From: a candidate division TA06 bacterium DG_78
GTDB lineage: Bacteria; Hydrothermota; Tepidihabitantia; SM23-42
Length of the DNA: 22,478 nucleotides
Reading direction: 5' to 3'
NCBI GenBank assembly: GCA_001303225.1
Contig: LJNI01000050.1
Coordinates: 1 to 22,478, forward strand
Part shown: positions 15,079-22,478 of the stretch, piece after piece
How the letters are laid out: each line of letters begins with the position of its first letter
How positions within the stretch are numbered: position 1 is the first letter of the stretch
The notes under the pieces: model-generated
What the model was told of the DNA's origin: nothing
The model's database searches: none
What the model saw: only the letters and a program-made list of their open reading frames with translations
Position numbers and translations under genes: made by a program

Positions 15079-15093
15079 GCAAAATCCGTGCCA
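15079..15093 (-). promoter_or_regulatory. Sigma-54 promoter of propeller copy 1
   Basis: The minus strand reads TGGCACGGATTTTGC (-24 at 15088-15093, -12 at 15079-15082), a full consensus match. The start point should be near 15067, about 15 nt above the GTG at 15052. Confidence 0.85.
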
Positions 15094-15141
15094 AAACTCA
15101 TACCAATAAGTCTTGTGATTTAACAACTTCTTACACATAGT

Positions 15142-15187
15142 CTGTCTCAATACACCAAAACTGTCTCATTTTAATACACTTAAGTCT
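15142..15187 (-). promoter_or_regulatory. Upstream activator element of propeller copy 1
   Basis: Plus-strand landmarks: TGTCTCA at 15143 and again at 15162, the dyad-like CTGTCTCATTTTAATACAC (15161-15179), and ACTTAAGTCT (15178-15187). The same block, with the same internal spacing, sits upstream of copy 4 (21800-21845). It begins 50 bp above the -24 box, an enhancer-like position. Confidence 0.65.
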
Positions 15188-15204
15188 TAGATAATTAAGA
15201 CACC

Positions 15205-15238
15205 TCCTATGGTGATATACGACACGTCCTATGGTGAT
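15205..15238. repeat. Short direct repeat at the end of copy 2
   Basis: TCCTATGGTGAT occurs at 15205-15216 and 15227-15238, 22 bp apart. The second copy touches the stop codon of copy 2. Function unknown; it may be a footprint of the tandem duplications. Confidence 0.5.
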
Positions 15239-17409
15239 TACCGTATAATCACAAATTTTCCTTTTTCGCAACTCCACGGTACGTCAAGTACATATAAGTA
15301 CACACCTGCGCTCAACGTTTGCGCCAAATAAATGATGTAGTAGCCAGCACTATGCACACCATTGGCTGGCATGACAACAAGTCTTCCAGTAACATCATAG
15401 ATCCTCAAGCAAACCTGACCATCAATTGGCATAACGAGATTAAAGACTGCCTGGTCTCTGACTGGATTGGTTTGAAGTCCAAAGGAAAACACTGTTGGAT
15501 TCACACCATATTCTGAAACACCAGGAGCGCCAGCCCTAAATACATAGTACGTGCCCGGTGCATTCTCTGGATCAGTTGATATGTTTCCGGGCTCTGCCCA
15601 ATCGCTCGCACAGATGTAATAACGAACTGAATCATCTGGATGTAAAACCGGTGGTATTGAATCACAGTACCAATCAGTCTGGTCAACTTGTTTCATCAAC
15701 ACAGCAACCCAATCAGGGTCTTGGTCTCTTCGGTAATAGAGGAGGACAGAATCGACTCCAGCACAATTATCAGTTACCGTCGTCAAAATCTCGAAAGGAC
15801 CACAGTAGGACGTATCACGCCATACTGTCGTCGAATCGATAACTGGTGCAGTAATATCGATCGCGAAACTGCCTTCGCAAATATCCTCAGAAACAACCCT
15901 ACCCGAATTATCGAGAAGCTCCAATTTAATATAACAGCGAGAGGAATTAATGAGCGGTACGCTCCACTCCCATGATTGGGCTGCTGTGCTGATATCCTGT
16001 GCTAACGTATCTGGATAGATGCTATCTCCATCTGCAGAAAAGAGCAGCCTGAATCGATACGAACTATCAGGCTGGTTTTCAAACTGCCATTCGATTGTAT
16101 GATATGTTCCACCCTGCCAAGCCTCACCACCGCTCGGTGATATGAGATTGAGCATGGCTTTTGTCTTTACCGCGTACACATCTTTCTGGCCTGCACCAAA
16201 TGAACCCGTATAACCGGTGATGATATAACCACCGTCAGCAGTAGAAAACACTGAATAACCCACGTCTTCATCTAATCCACCGTAGTTCTTTCTCCACTGT
16301 ACATACCCAAGTGAGTCTGTCTTCAGAAGATATACATCCATGGGATCATCGACTGAATCAGTTTTTGTAGTTCCACCACAGATAACATATCCGCCATCAG
16401 AGGTTTGGAGTACTGAATAGCCTATATCGTGGTTCAGCGAGTCACCATACGTCTGTGTCCAGAGTGTATTACCAAAAGAATCAAGTCTAATAAGGTACAC
16501 ATCTTTGTCTGGAAAAGAACTAAATGAAGCAGTATACCCGGTGATTATGTAGCCACCATCTAAAGTCTGATACACTGCATAACCAATATCACTTTCACTT
16601 CCTCCGAAGACTCTGGTCCAGAGTGTATCACCTAATGAATCAGTCTTTATGACATAGACTTCACCAGAATCTGTTGGTGAATCCTCAGTTTTTATTGAAC
16701 CAGTTATGATATAGCCACCATCTACTGTTTGTTGAACAGAATAGCCGCAGTCATAATACTCCCTGCCAAAGGTCTTTGACCAGAGTGAATCACCCAGAGA
16801 ATCTGTTCTGATAAGATAAATCTGGCCAGAATTTGCGGTTGTCCCCAACATTCCACAAATGATGTACCCACCATCTGTCGTCTGATCCACAGAATATCCA
16901 ACATCTCGCTCTTTATTTCCAAAGGTTCCTGTCCATTCTACAGAGCCAGAAAGTCCTCCCTCAACCTTAATAAGGTAGACATCAGTCGTATCACTACGGG
17001 TGCCTGATTCTGGTTTACTCCCGACGAGGACGTAATCGCCACCAGATGTAATCTGCACTGAGTAGGCTTTATCTCCGTCATAGGTATCTGTTCCAAGAGT
17101 ATCACCATATGCATCTGTCCATATGAAGTACATATTCCCCTCGCTCGTAGCTGCTTCACCCAAACACCCAGCAATGATATAGCCGCCAGTTGAGGTCTGT
17201 AATACTGAATAACCATAATCATCATTCACGCCGCCATAGGTCCTCGTCCAACTTGTGTCTGGGCCAACTATCTCAAGGGCAAAAACAAGGTTATAGTTAC
17301 ATAAAAGTGCTATACAAAAGAGTATGGCTTTTCCCAACAAAGAACAATCCATGTATCGTTTCTTGCTAGTAAGTATTCGTGTTATTCGTGGTTTATCTCG
17401 TATAATCAT
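15238..17409 (-). CDS. Secreted seven-repeat propeller protein with T9SS-type C-terminal domain (copy 2)
   Basis: This is 723 residues from ATG 17409, which follows AAGGAGAGG closely; an internal ATG at residue 20 would give a more compact signal peptide (MDCSLLGKAILFCIALLCNY). Seven repeats (about 51-417): the second is degenerate (DKAYSVQITSGGDYVLVG) and the third follows an unusual VEGGLSGSVEWT linker. An Ig-like segment starts at SPSGGEAWQGG, a second at DITAPVIDSTTVW, and the T9SS-type sorting domain is intact (IYDVTGRLVVMP...SAGVYLYVL...GKFVIIR). It is the third gene of the operon read from 21738, 15 nt after the stop of copy 3. It shares overall layout with the other copies but diverges most in its first blades. 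Confidence 0.85.
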   Translation of the reverse strand: MIIRDKPRITRILTSKKRYMDCSLLGKAILFCIALLCNYNLVFALEIVGPDTSWTRTYGGVNDDYGYSVLQTSTGGYIIAGCLGEAATSEGNMYFIWTDAYGDTLGTDTYDGDKAYSVQITSGGDYVLVGSKPESGTRSDTTDVYLIKVEGGLSGSVEWTGTFGNKERDVGYSVDQTTDGGYIICGMLGTTANSGQIYLIRTDSLGDSLWSKTFGREYYDCGYSVQQTVDGGYIITGSIKTEDSPTDSGEVYVIKTDSLGDTLWTRVFGGSESDIGYAVYQTLDGGYIITGYTASFSSFPDKDVYLIRLDSFGNTLWTQTYGDSLNHDIGYSVLQTSDGGYVICGGTTKTDSVDDPMDVYLLKTDSLGYVQWRKNYGGLDEDVGYSVFSTADGGYIITGYTGSFGAGQKDVYAVKTKAMLNLISPSGGEAWQGGTYHTIEWQFENQPDSSYRFRLLFSADGDSIYPDTLAQDISTAAQSWEWSVPLINSSRCYIKLELLDNSGRVVSEDICEGSFAIDITAPVIDSTTVWRDTSYCGPFEILTTVTDNCAGVDSVLLYYRRDQDPDWVAVLMKQVDQTDWYCDSIPPVLHPDDSVRYYICASDWAEPGNISTDPENAPGTYYVFRAGAPGVSEYGVNPTVFSFGLQTNPVRDQAVFNLVMPIDGQVCLRIYDVTGRLVVMPANGVHSAGYYIIYLAQTLSAGVYLYVLDVPWSCEKGKFVIIR
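16159..17259 (-). repeat. Seven tandem coding repeats (propeller blades, copy 2)
   Basis: Seven repeats of ~52 codons, centred on GYSV.QT.DGGYII-type cores; the second is shortened and degenerate. Confidence 0.82.
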
Positions 17410-17424
17410 ATCCTCTCCTTCAGC

Positions 17425-19554
17425 TCAGCGTATCAATACTAATTTTCCCTTTTCCTTCTCCCAGGGAGAATTTAAAACATAAAAATAGACACCTGAACTC
17501 ACCTTTGTATCCCACGTAATCTCATGGTAGCCAGCAAACTGGTTACCCTTTAGAGGTTGAGCAATTAATCTACCAGTAACATCATAAATGCTCAATGTCA
17601 GATCTGCATCCACAGGAAGAGCCACATGAAAGACTGCACGACCGATGATCGGATTGCTGTGGAGACCAAAAGAGAAGAGTGCGGGTACGACGCCGTGTTC
17701 GGTAATCCCGGTTGCATCTACTCTAAATGCATAGTAGTCTCCTGGTGCATCTGTTGGGTCAGTTGCACTGTAGCCCGCCCCATCAATCGCTTCGATGTAG
17801 TAACGCACTGAATCACCAGGATTGGAAACAGACGGTATCGAATCTACATACCACAGAGGAAAGCCTGTGTAATGCATTACCACAGCAATCCAATCAAGGT
17901 CTTGTTCTCTCTTATAATGGAGCAATACAGAATCAACTCCAGCACAATTATCACTCACTTTTGTTAGAATTTCAAATGGACCGCTATATGTTGTATCGCT
18001 CCATACTGTAGTAGAATCAATGATTGGCGCGGTTATGTCGATGATAAAAATTTGATCACTCATATCATCTGCAATAACATCACCAGAACCATTAATGAGT
18101 TCTAGTTTTACACAACAATAAGCACAGTCAATGAGTGGCACTGTCCAATGAAATGATCGCGTGTCAGCAGGTACATCATCAGCAATCGTATCAGGGAACG
18201 TCTGGCCACTGTCTTGAGAAAATACAATACGCCAGTGGTGAGAATTATCAGGTGGATTCTCAGGATACCATTCGATGATCTGTTCTGAACCGCCTTGCCA
18301 TATTTCACCTCCATTTGGCGAAACAAGCATGACCACAGGTTTTGTTTTTATTACATATACATCATAGCCACCAGCAGTTAAAGAATCAGTGTAACCCGTT
18401 ATAATATAACCACCATCTGAGGTCTGGTATATCTGATACCCTCCATTATCACCTGAATCTCCATACGTGTGTGTCCAAAGTGAATCACCAGCAGAATCAG
18501 TCCTCACGAGGTACACGTCATTCTTCATCTCACCACACGCAATGTATCCGCCATCTGATGTCTGCAACACTGAATACCCATAATCTTTTTTCGATTCCAA
18601 TCCAGCTGGACCGTACGCATTATACCAACTGTCATTACCATTTGCATCAGTCTTCAAGAGACACAGGTCTGCAGAGTCATGTTCTGTAGTGAATCCAGTA
18701 ATGATATAGCCTCCATCAGTGGTTTGACAAATCGAGTATCCGCGATCATCACGACCTCCACCATAGTGATTTACCCAGAGGGTGTCACCGAGAGAATCTG
18801 TTTTAAGAAGATAAATATCGTGATATGTTGCCCTTCCAGATTTAGTAAATGAAAGTGTGTAGCCAGCAATAATATAACCGCCATCTATAGTCTGTTGAAC
18901 TGAACGACCCCAATCACCATATAAACCACCATAGTTCTTTCTCCAGAGCATGATACCATTGCCGTCTGTTTTCACGATATAGACATCAGCTGGATCTTGT
19001 TCCCGGGAACGAGTCTCAATTGGTTTTGTATAGCCGGCTATAATATAACCACCATCGAAGGTCTGCTGCACTTCATAGCCTTCATCATCATCCACATCGC
19101 CAAATGTTGCGGTCCAGACCGTATCACCTAAGGAATCTGTCTTGATCAGGTAGACATCCTTGTTTCCAGAACCGAATGAAGCCGTAAAGCCTGTAATAAT
19201 ATAACCACCATCTAAAGTCTGGCGCACTGAATGACCTCCATCATTAAATGAACCACCATACGTCTTTGCCCAGACTGTATCACCATGTGTATCAGTCTTT
19301 ATTAAATAAACATCACTAAAATCTTGAGTTCCATACGTGCCACAAATAATATATCCACCATCGAATGTCTGTTGTATTGAATATCCCCAGTCATCATAGA
19401 GTCCGCCATAGGTTTTGGTCCATAAAATTCCTGGCGGAGTAGAATTCTGAGCAAATGCAGTGGTGTTAAAAACTAAAAAATTAACTGCGCAAAAAATAAT
19501 TAGTGCTATCACATGGAAAAATTTTTTCTGCTTCACACTTACCTCTGGTTTCAT
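17425..19554 (-). CDS. Secreted seven-repeat propeller protein with T9SS-type C-terminal domain (copy 3)
   Basis: This is 709 residues from ATG 19554. I prefer it over ATG 19590 because it makes an ATGA overlap with the stop of copy 4 and puts the signal peptide right at the N-terminus (MKPEVSVKQKKFFHVIALII, then hydrophobic residues to TTAFAQ). Seven repeats lie between about 19428 and 18337; the fourth carries a longer insert (SFTKSGRATYHD). An Ig-like segment starts at SPNGGEIWQGG, a second at DITAPIIDSTTVW, followed by the sorting domain (IYDVTGRLIAQP...AGYHEITW...SGVYFYVL...GKLVLIR). It is the middle gene of a three-gene operon, translationally coupled to copy 4. Confidence 0.87.
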   Translation of the reverse strand: MKPEVSVKQKKFFHVIALIIFCAVNFLVFNTTAFAQNSTPPGILWTKTYGGLYDDWGYSIQQTFDGGYIICGTYGTQDFSDVYLIKTDTHGDTVWAKTYGGSFNDGGHSVRQTLDGGYIITGFTASFGSGNKDVYLIKTDSLGDTVWTATFGDVDDDEGYEVQQTFDGGYIIAGYTKPIETRSREQDPADVYIVKTDGNGIMLWRKNYGGLYGDWGRSVQQTIDGGYIIAGYTLSFTKSGRATYHDIYLLKTDSLGDTLWVNHYGGGRDDRGYSICQTTDGGYIITGFTTEHDSADLCLLKTDANGNDSWYNAYGPAGLESKKDYGYSVLQTSDGGYIACGEMKNDVYLVRTDSAGDSLWTHTYGDSGDNGGYQIYQTSDGGYIITGYTDSLTAGGYDVYVIKTKPVVMLVSPNGGEIWQGGSEQIIEWYPENPPDNSHHWRIVFSQDSGQTFPDTIADDVPADTRSFHWTVPLIDCAYCCVKLELINGSGDVIADDMSDQIFIIDITAPIIDSTTVWSDTTYSGPFEILTKVSDNCAGVDSVLLHYKREQDLDWIAVVMHYTGFPLWYVDSIPSVSNPGDSVRYYIEAIDGAGYSATDPTDAPGDYYAFRVDATGITEHGVVPALFSFGLHSNPIIGRAVFHVALPVDADLTLSIYDVTGRLIAQPLKGNQFAGYHEITWDTKVSSGVYFYVLNSPWEKEKGKLVLIR
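18337..19428 (-). repeat. Seven tandem coding repeats (propeller blades, copy 3)
   Basis: Seven repeats of ~52 codons with the same WT.TYGG...GYSVQQT.DGGYIITG core as the neighbouring copies. Confidence 0.85.
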
Positions 19555-21707
19555 CTCACTAACACCAGTTTCCCAGTCTGATCGTGCCATGGAGATTCAA
19601 AAACATAAAAATAGACACCAGCACTCACTGCATCGCCCCAGCAGATTTCATGATATCCAGCAGATTTCACATGGGAAAGAGGTGTTGCAATTAACCTGCC
19701 AGTAATATCGTACATCTTAAGAGATATATACCCGTCAGTAGGCATTGTAACTATAAAAACAGCACGTCCACATACGGGGTTATTCTGTAAACCAAATGAG
19801 AAAAATATCGCTGCCTCATTATGTTCTACAACACCGGTAGTAGTAACCATGAATGCGTAATAGGCAGTTGGTGCATCGAGCGGATCAGTCGTACGAATAC
19901 CAGCACCATCAATCGCTTCGATATAGTAACGCACTGAATCACCACATTGAGCAACTGGAGGAATCGAATCAACATACCAGGCAGAGGAATCAATCTGATT
20001 CATGGTATTCATTATCCAATCAGAGTCTCCATCTCGTTTATAATAGAGGTACACTGAATCTACATCAGTAAGATTATCAGTCGCCTGTGTTTGTATGTCA
20101 AATGGGCCACTGTATGTCGTGTCACTCCACACAGTTGTTGAATCGATCACTGGTGCGGTGTTATCAACGATTAGACGACTCATATCTTCTGCAATAACAT
20201 CGCCAACAGCATCAAACAGTTCTACTTTTACGCGGCAATTAGCACAATCAATGAGTGGTACTATCCACTCATACGATTGGTTAGTAGCATCTAAATTATC
20301 AGCAATCGTGTCAGGAAATGTCTGGCTACTATCAGAAGAAAAGAGCAAACGATAGTGATATGAGCTAATCGGGATATTTTCTGGGTGCCATTTAATAGTC
20401 TTGACCGAACCACCTTGCCATTGTTCTTGATCATCTGGCTGAGTGAGGTAGAGCATTGGTTTAATCTTAATAAGATACACATCATCCCTATTGGTACCGA
20501 ACGAACGCGTATATCCGGCAACAATGTAGCCGCCATCTGATGTTATATACACTGAGTGGCCACAATCAATGTCTTTACCGCCAACATTCTTGCTCCATGT
20601 AAGGTGGCCAAAAGCATCTGTCTTGAAAAGACAAACATCCATTGGATCATCGATTGTATCGGTCTTTGTTGTCGATCCGCAGATAATATAACCACCGTCG
20701 CCTGTTTGGTATACAGAGTACCCACAATCGTCGTATTCTTTGGTTCCATATGTCATTGCCCATATCGAATCTCCATCAGCATTTGTTTTTATGAGAAATA
20801 TGTCGTACAGTGAATCAGCATTAAAAGATGCAGTATATCCAGTAATTATATAGCCACCATCTGAAGTCTGTTGCACTGCAAAACCGCCATCATCGTGCCT
20901 TCCTCCATAGATCTTTGCCCATAACGAATCACCTAATGAATCTGTCTTAATGAGGTACACATCTCCTGTATCTGATCCAGTATCGTTATTCCGTATGGTT
21001 CCAGTAATGATATAGCCACCATCAGAAGTCTGATTCACTGAATAGCCACAATCATCAAGTCCACCTCCGTAGTATTTTGCCCACGTTGAATCACCAAAAG
21101 GATCTGTTTTGAGAAGACAAATGTCTCCATCTTGGACACCAGTGATTATGTACCCACCATCTGAGGTCTGGTTAATTGAATGACCCGCATTCTCTCCCAT
21201 TCCATTATAAGTCTTGGTCCAGCTCAGCGTACCAAAATCATCAACTTTAAGTAAATAAACACCACTCGACTCAGCAACACCAGCAGATTTATAACCGGCT
21301 ACAATATACCCCATGTCAGATGTTTGCACTACTGAATACCCTTTGTCTCCAGAATACGTATTTGTCCACATGAGAAAACCCTCATCATCTGTTTTAGCAA
21401 GAAAAACTATTTCTGGATCTCCTGCAGATCCACCAACGCCAGCGACAATATAGCCACCATCGACAGTCTGCTGAATTGAGTAACCACGATCTTCATAAGG
21501 GCCACCATATGTTCGTGTCCAGGCAGTATCAGGTGCCTCATCTGGCTGTACTGTAGAATCTGGATCGGGATTTTTCCATACAGTGTCGGGATCTTTCAAT
21601 ACAGTGCTGTTTAAAGCAAATAAAAATGGAGTGCCGATGCTTACATACAGAGCACACAAAAGCACCCCGAAAATTATCGACCGCAAGTTGTCATGTACCT
21701 TCCTCAT
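19551..21707 (-). CDS. Secreted seven-repeat propeller protein with T9SS-type C-terminal domain (copy 4)
   Basis: This is 718 residues from ATG 21707, which follows AGGAG with 6-7 nt spacing and lies about 20 nt below the predicted sigma-54 start point. The frame is open further upstream to 21863, but that part crosses the promoter and is rejected. Signal peptide MRKVHDNLRSIIFGVLLCAL, then hydrophobic residues to FLFALN. A linker rich in Asp and Pro (KDPDTVWKNPDPDSTVQPDE) is unique to this copy. Seven repeats follow (about 21530-20460), then an Ig-like region starting at QPDDQEQWQGG in place of the usual SPNGGE, a second Ig-like part (DNTAPVIDSTTVW) and the sorting domain (MYDITGRLIATP...AGYHEICW...AGVYFYVF...GKLVLVR). 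First gene of the copy 4-3-2 operon. Confidence 0.87.
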   Translation of the reverse strand: MRKVHDNLRSIIFGVLLCALYVSIGTPFLFALNSTVLKDPDTVWKNPDPDSTVQPDEAPDTAWTRTYGGPYEDRGYSIQQTVDGGYIVAGVGGSAGDPEIVFLAKTDDEGFLMWTNTYSGDKGYSVVQTSDMGYIVAGYKSAGVAESSGVYLLKVDDFGTLSWTKTYNGMGENAGHSINQTSDGGYIITGVQDGDICLLKTDPFGDSTWAKYYGGGLDDCGYSVNQTSDGGYIITGTIRNNDTGSDTGDVYLIKTDSLGDSLWAKIYGGRHDDGGFAVQQTSDGGYIITGYTASFNADSLYDIFLIKTNADGDSIWAMTYGTKEYDDCGYSVYQTGDGGYIICGSTTKTDTIDDPMDVCLFKTDAFGHLTWSKNVGGKDIDCGHSVYITSDGGYIVAGYTRSFGTNRDDVYLIKIKPMLYLTQPDDQEQWQGGSVKTIKWHPENIPISSYHYRLLFSSDSSQTFPDTIADNLDATNQSYEWIVPLIDCANCRVKVELFDAVGDVIAEDMSRLIVDNTAPVIDSTTVWSDTTYSGPFDIQTQATDNLTDVDSVYLYYKRDGDSDWIMNTMNQIDSSAWYVDSIPPVAQCGDSVRYYIEAIDGAGIRTTDPLDAPTAYYAFMVTTTGVVEHNEAAIFFSFGLQNNPVCGRAVFIVTMPTDGYISLKMYDITGRLIATPLSHVKSAGYHEICWGDAVSAGVYFYVFESPWHDQTGKLVLVR
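20460..21530 (-). repeat. Seven tandem coding repeats (propeller blades, copy 4)
   Basis: Seven repeats of ~51 codons; the second is shortened (SGDKGYSVVQTSDMGYIVAG). Confidence 0.85.
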
Positions 21708-21737
21708 TAACGACTCCTCTCTTATACTTAAGTCTAA

Positions 21738-21752
21738 GCAAAAAATGTGCCA
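21738..21752 (-). promoter_or_regulatory. Sigma-54 promoter of the propeller copy 4-3-2 operon
   Basis: The minus strand reads TGGCACATTTTTTGC (-24 at 21747-21752, -12 at 21738-21741), a full consensus match. Expected start point is near 21727. Confidence 0.85.
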
Positions 21753-21799
21753 AAATTTTTCAAAAAATTGTCGAAATTTAAAGATATATAATAGCAAAA

Positions 21800-21845
21800 C
21801 TGTCTCACACACCAAAACGTGTCTCATATTGATACACTTAAGTCT
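21800..21845 (-). promoter_or_regulatory. Upstream activator element of the propeller copy 4-3-2 operon
   Basis: TGTCTCA occurs at 21801 and 21820. The second is part of a near-palindrome GTGTCTCATATTGATACAC (21819-21837) that runs into ACTTAAGTCT (21836-21845). Internal spacings equal those in the element at 15142-15187, and the distance to the -24 box differs by 1 bp. Confidence 0.68.
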
Positions 21846-21984
21846 AAAATAGTCCCTTCTCACATTAAAACCTTTGTTATATATGTCAATTTATATGAGT
21901 TTTTTGTAAAAATTCTTTACGCTGGGTATATTTTACGCGCCGACTGGATTTTTGCCTTAAAGTTTCAGCATGTCAACATTTCCA

Positions 21985-22012
21985 TTGATATTATCTGCGT
22001 TCTGGATATAAT
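21985..22012 (+). promoter_or_regulatory. Sigma-70-type promoter of the sialidase-like gene
   Basis: TTGATA (21985-21990), a 16-bp spacer and TATAAT (22007-22012). The ATG at 22022 is 9 nt past the -10 box, so the leader would be only a few bases. Confidence 0.68.
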
Positions 22013-22021
22013 AATGAAAAA

Positions 22022-22478
22022 ATGAAGGAACCTTCATATTATACAAAATTTTTTGTATTATTAGTAATGACATTTCTTCCCTATCTCATTCTCCACGCAG
22101 ATCCGGTAGTAGTTTCTGGTGGTCCAGAAAATGATTATGAATCGTGGATATTGAGATTGAATGATAATCGGCTCACGGTGGTTTTTTGCCGTAATCCTGA
22201 TTGGCAATCAGGTGACCTCTATGTGACGTTCTCAACAGATAATGATAATACATGGGATCCAGTCATTCCAATTATTGAAGATTTTGGTGACCAGGCAACA
22301 CTCAGCTTTGTACAACTTCCTGGTGATACCTTACGCTTGTGGTATGCATCCAATGAAAGTGGCACCTATGGAATTTACACAGCATACTCTCTTAATGGTA
22401 CAGATTGGACAAAACAAGGACCTATTGATCTTGGCTGGAGTGCGGGTGTTATGCACTATGATCCAACTGTCATCCTTG
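22022..22478 (+). CDS. Secreted Asp-box (sialidase/BNR-like) protein, 3' truncated by window edge
   Basis: The frame is open from ATG 22022 to the end of the window (152 codons). The N-terminus has a signal peptide (MKEPSYYTKFFVLLVMTFLP followed by YLILHA and DPVV). The visible mature part has beta-strand-rich text with Asp-box-like turns: TFSTDNDNTWDP (S-x-D-x-D-x-T-W, close to the SxDxGxTW consensus) and AYSLNGTDWTK. This suggests a six-bladed sialidase-type propeller of the kind seen in secreted BNR proteins. Catalytic residues of a sialidase cannot be judged from this part. It is divergent from the propeller operon and may be another exported protein of the same locus. Confidence 0.7.
   Translation, partial: MKEPSYYTKFFVLLVMTFLPYLILHADPVVVSGGPENDYESWILRLNDNRLTVVFCRNPDWQSGDLYVTFSTDNDNTWDPVIPIIEDFGDQATLSFVQLPGDTLRLWYASNESGTYGIYTAYSLNGTDWTKQGPIDLGWSAGVMHYDPTVIL

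Larger units (their letters stand above)
21708..22021. other. Divergent regulatory region between copy 4 and the sialidase-like gene
   Basis: This ~314-bp AT-rich gap holds, from left to right, an ACTTAAGTCT copy (21726-21735), the sigma-54 promoter of copy 4, its upstream element (21800-21845), and the sigma-70-type promoter of the plus-strand gene (21985-22012). I see no gene in it. Confidence 0.75.

Noticed and set aside
15234..15252. GTGATTA-ccgta-TAATCAC hairpin at the end of copy 2 as a terminator
   Set aside because: It includes the stop codon and last codons, is AT-rich and has no T-run after it on the minus strand.
19555..19590. Start of propeller copy 3 at ATG 19590
   Set aside because: It would overlap copy 4 by 40 bp and place charged residues before the signal peptide; ATG 19554 gives an ATGA junction.
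13808..21530. Regularly spaced repeats that could look like a repeat array or CRISPR
   Set aside because: The period is ~150 bp, in frame, and encodes degenerate propeller blades; repeats are not identical and spacers are coding.
21708..21863. Upstream extension of propeller copy 4 to 21863
   Set aside because: It spans the sigma-54 promoter and start point and would bury the signal peptide; ATG 21707 has a good Shine-Dalgarno.

Overview
The window reads as a chromosomal segment of an uncultivated bacterium, not a phage or plasmid. The best guess is a candidate phylum near the FCB group (WOR-3/Stahlbacteria- or Zixibacteria-like). This rests on secreted proteins ending in a T9SS (Por) type C-terminal domain, heterodisulfide-reductase (Hdr) genes with a GltD-fused HdrA, a bacterial archaemetzincin, and sigma-54 (RpoN) control. 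The lineage is an inference from gene content only. No RNA gene, CRISPR array or insertion sequence was seen.

Layout. (1) Bases 2-319: 3' end of uvrC on the plus strand. (2) Bases 549-8166, minus strand: one tightly packed operon in the order hdrC, hdrB, hdrA (GltD fusion), mvhD-like, rpsF, ssb, rpsR, rplI, bifunctional nuclease (DUF151), CBS/CorC protein. Most junctions are ATGA or TAATG overlaps, so an electron-transfer module is coupled to the S6-SSB-S18-L9 operon. (3) Bases 8395-9371, minus: a cysteine-rich protein and a GcvH-like protein without the lipoyl lysine, apparently one reading unit broken by a 1-nt frameshift, behind a clear sigma-54 promoter. (4) Bases 9577-12756: an NtrC-type activator co-transcribed with archaemetzincin (minus), and a divergent PAS histidine kinase (plus). 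The pair probably controls the sigma-54 operon next to it. (5) Bases 12893-21707, minus: four paralogous secreted proteins of about 690-720 residues, each with a signal peptide, seven propeller-type repeats, two Ig-like regions and a T9SS-type sorting domain. Three form one operon and the fourth has its own promoter. Both promoters are sigma-54 type and share a 45-bp upstream element at the same distance. (6) From 22022, plus: start of a secreted Asp-box (sialidase-like) protein running off the edge.

How it fits together. The Hdr proteins would form a flavin-based electron-bifurcating complex, with the fused GltD-like module suggesting NAD(P)H rather than H2 as partner. The two-component pair, whose PAS domain carries a cysteine cluster, could tie redox state to the neighbouring sigma-54 operon. 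The secreted propellers appear to form a separate sigma-54 regulon under another activator. Four sigma-70-type promoters place their -10 box only 5-12 nt before a start codon, so leaderless or near-leaderless mRNAs look common here.
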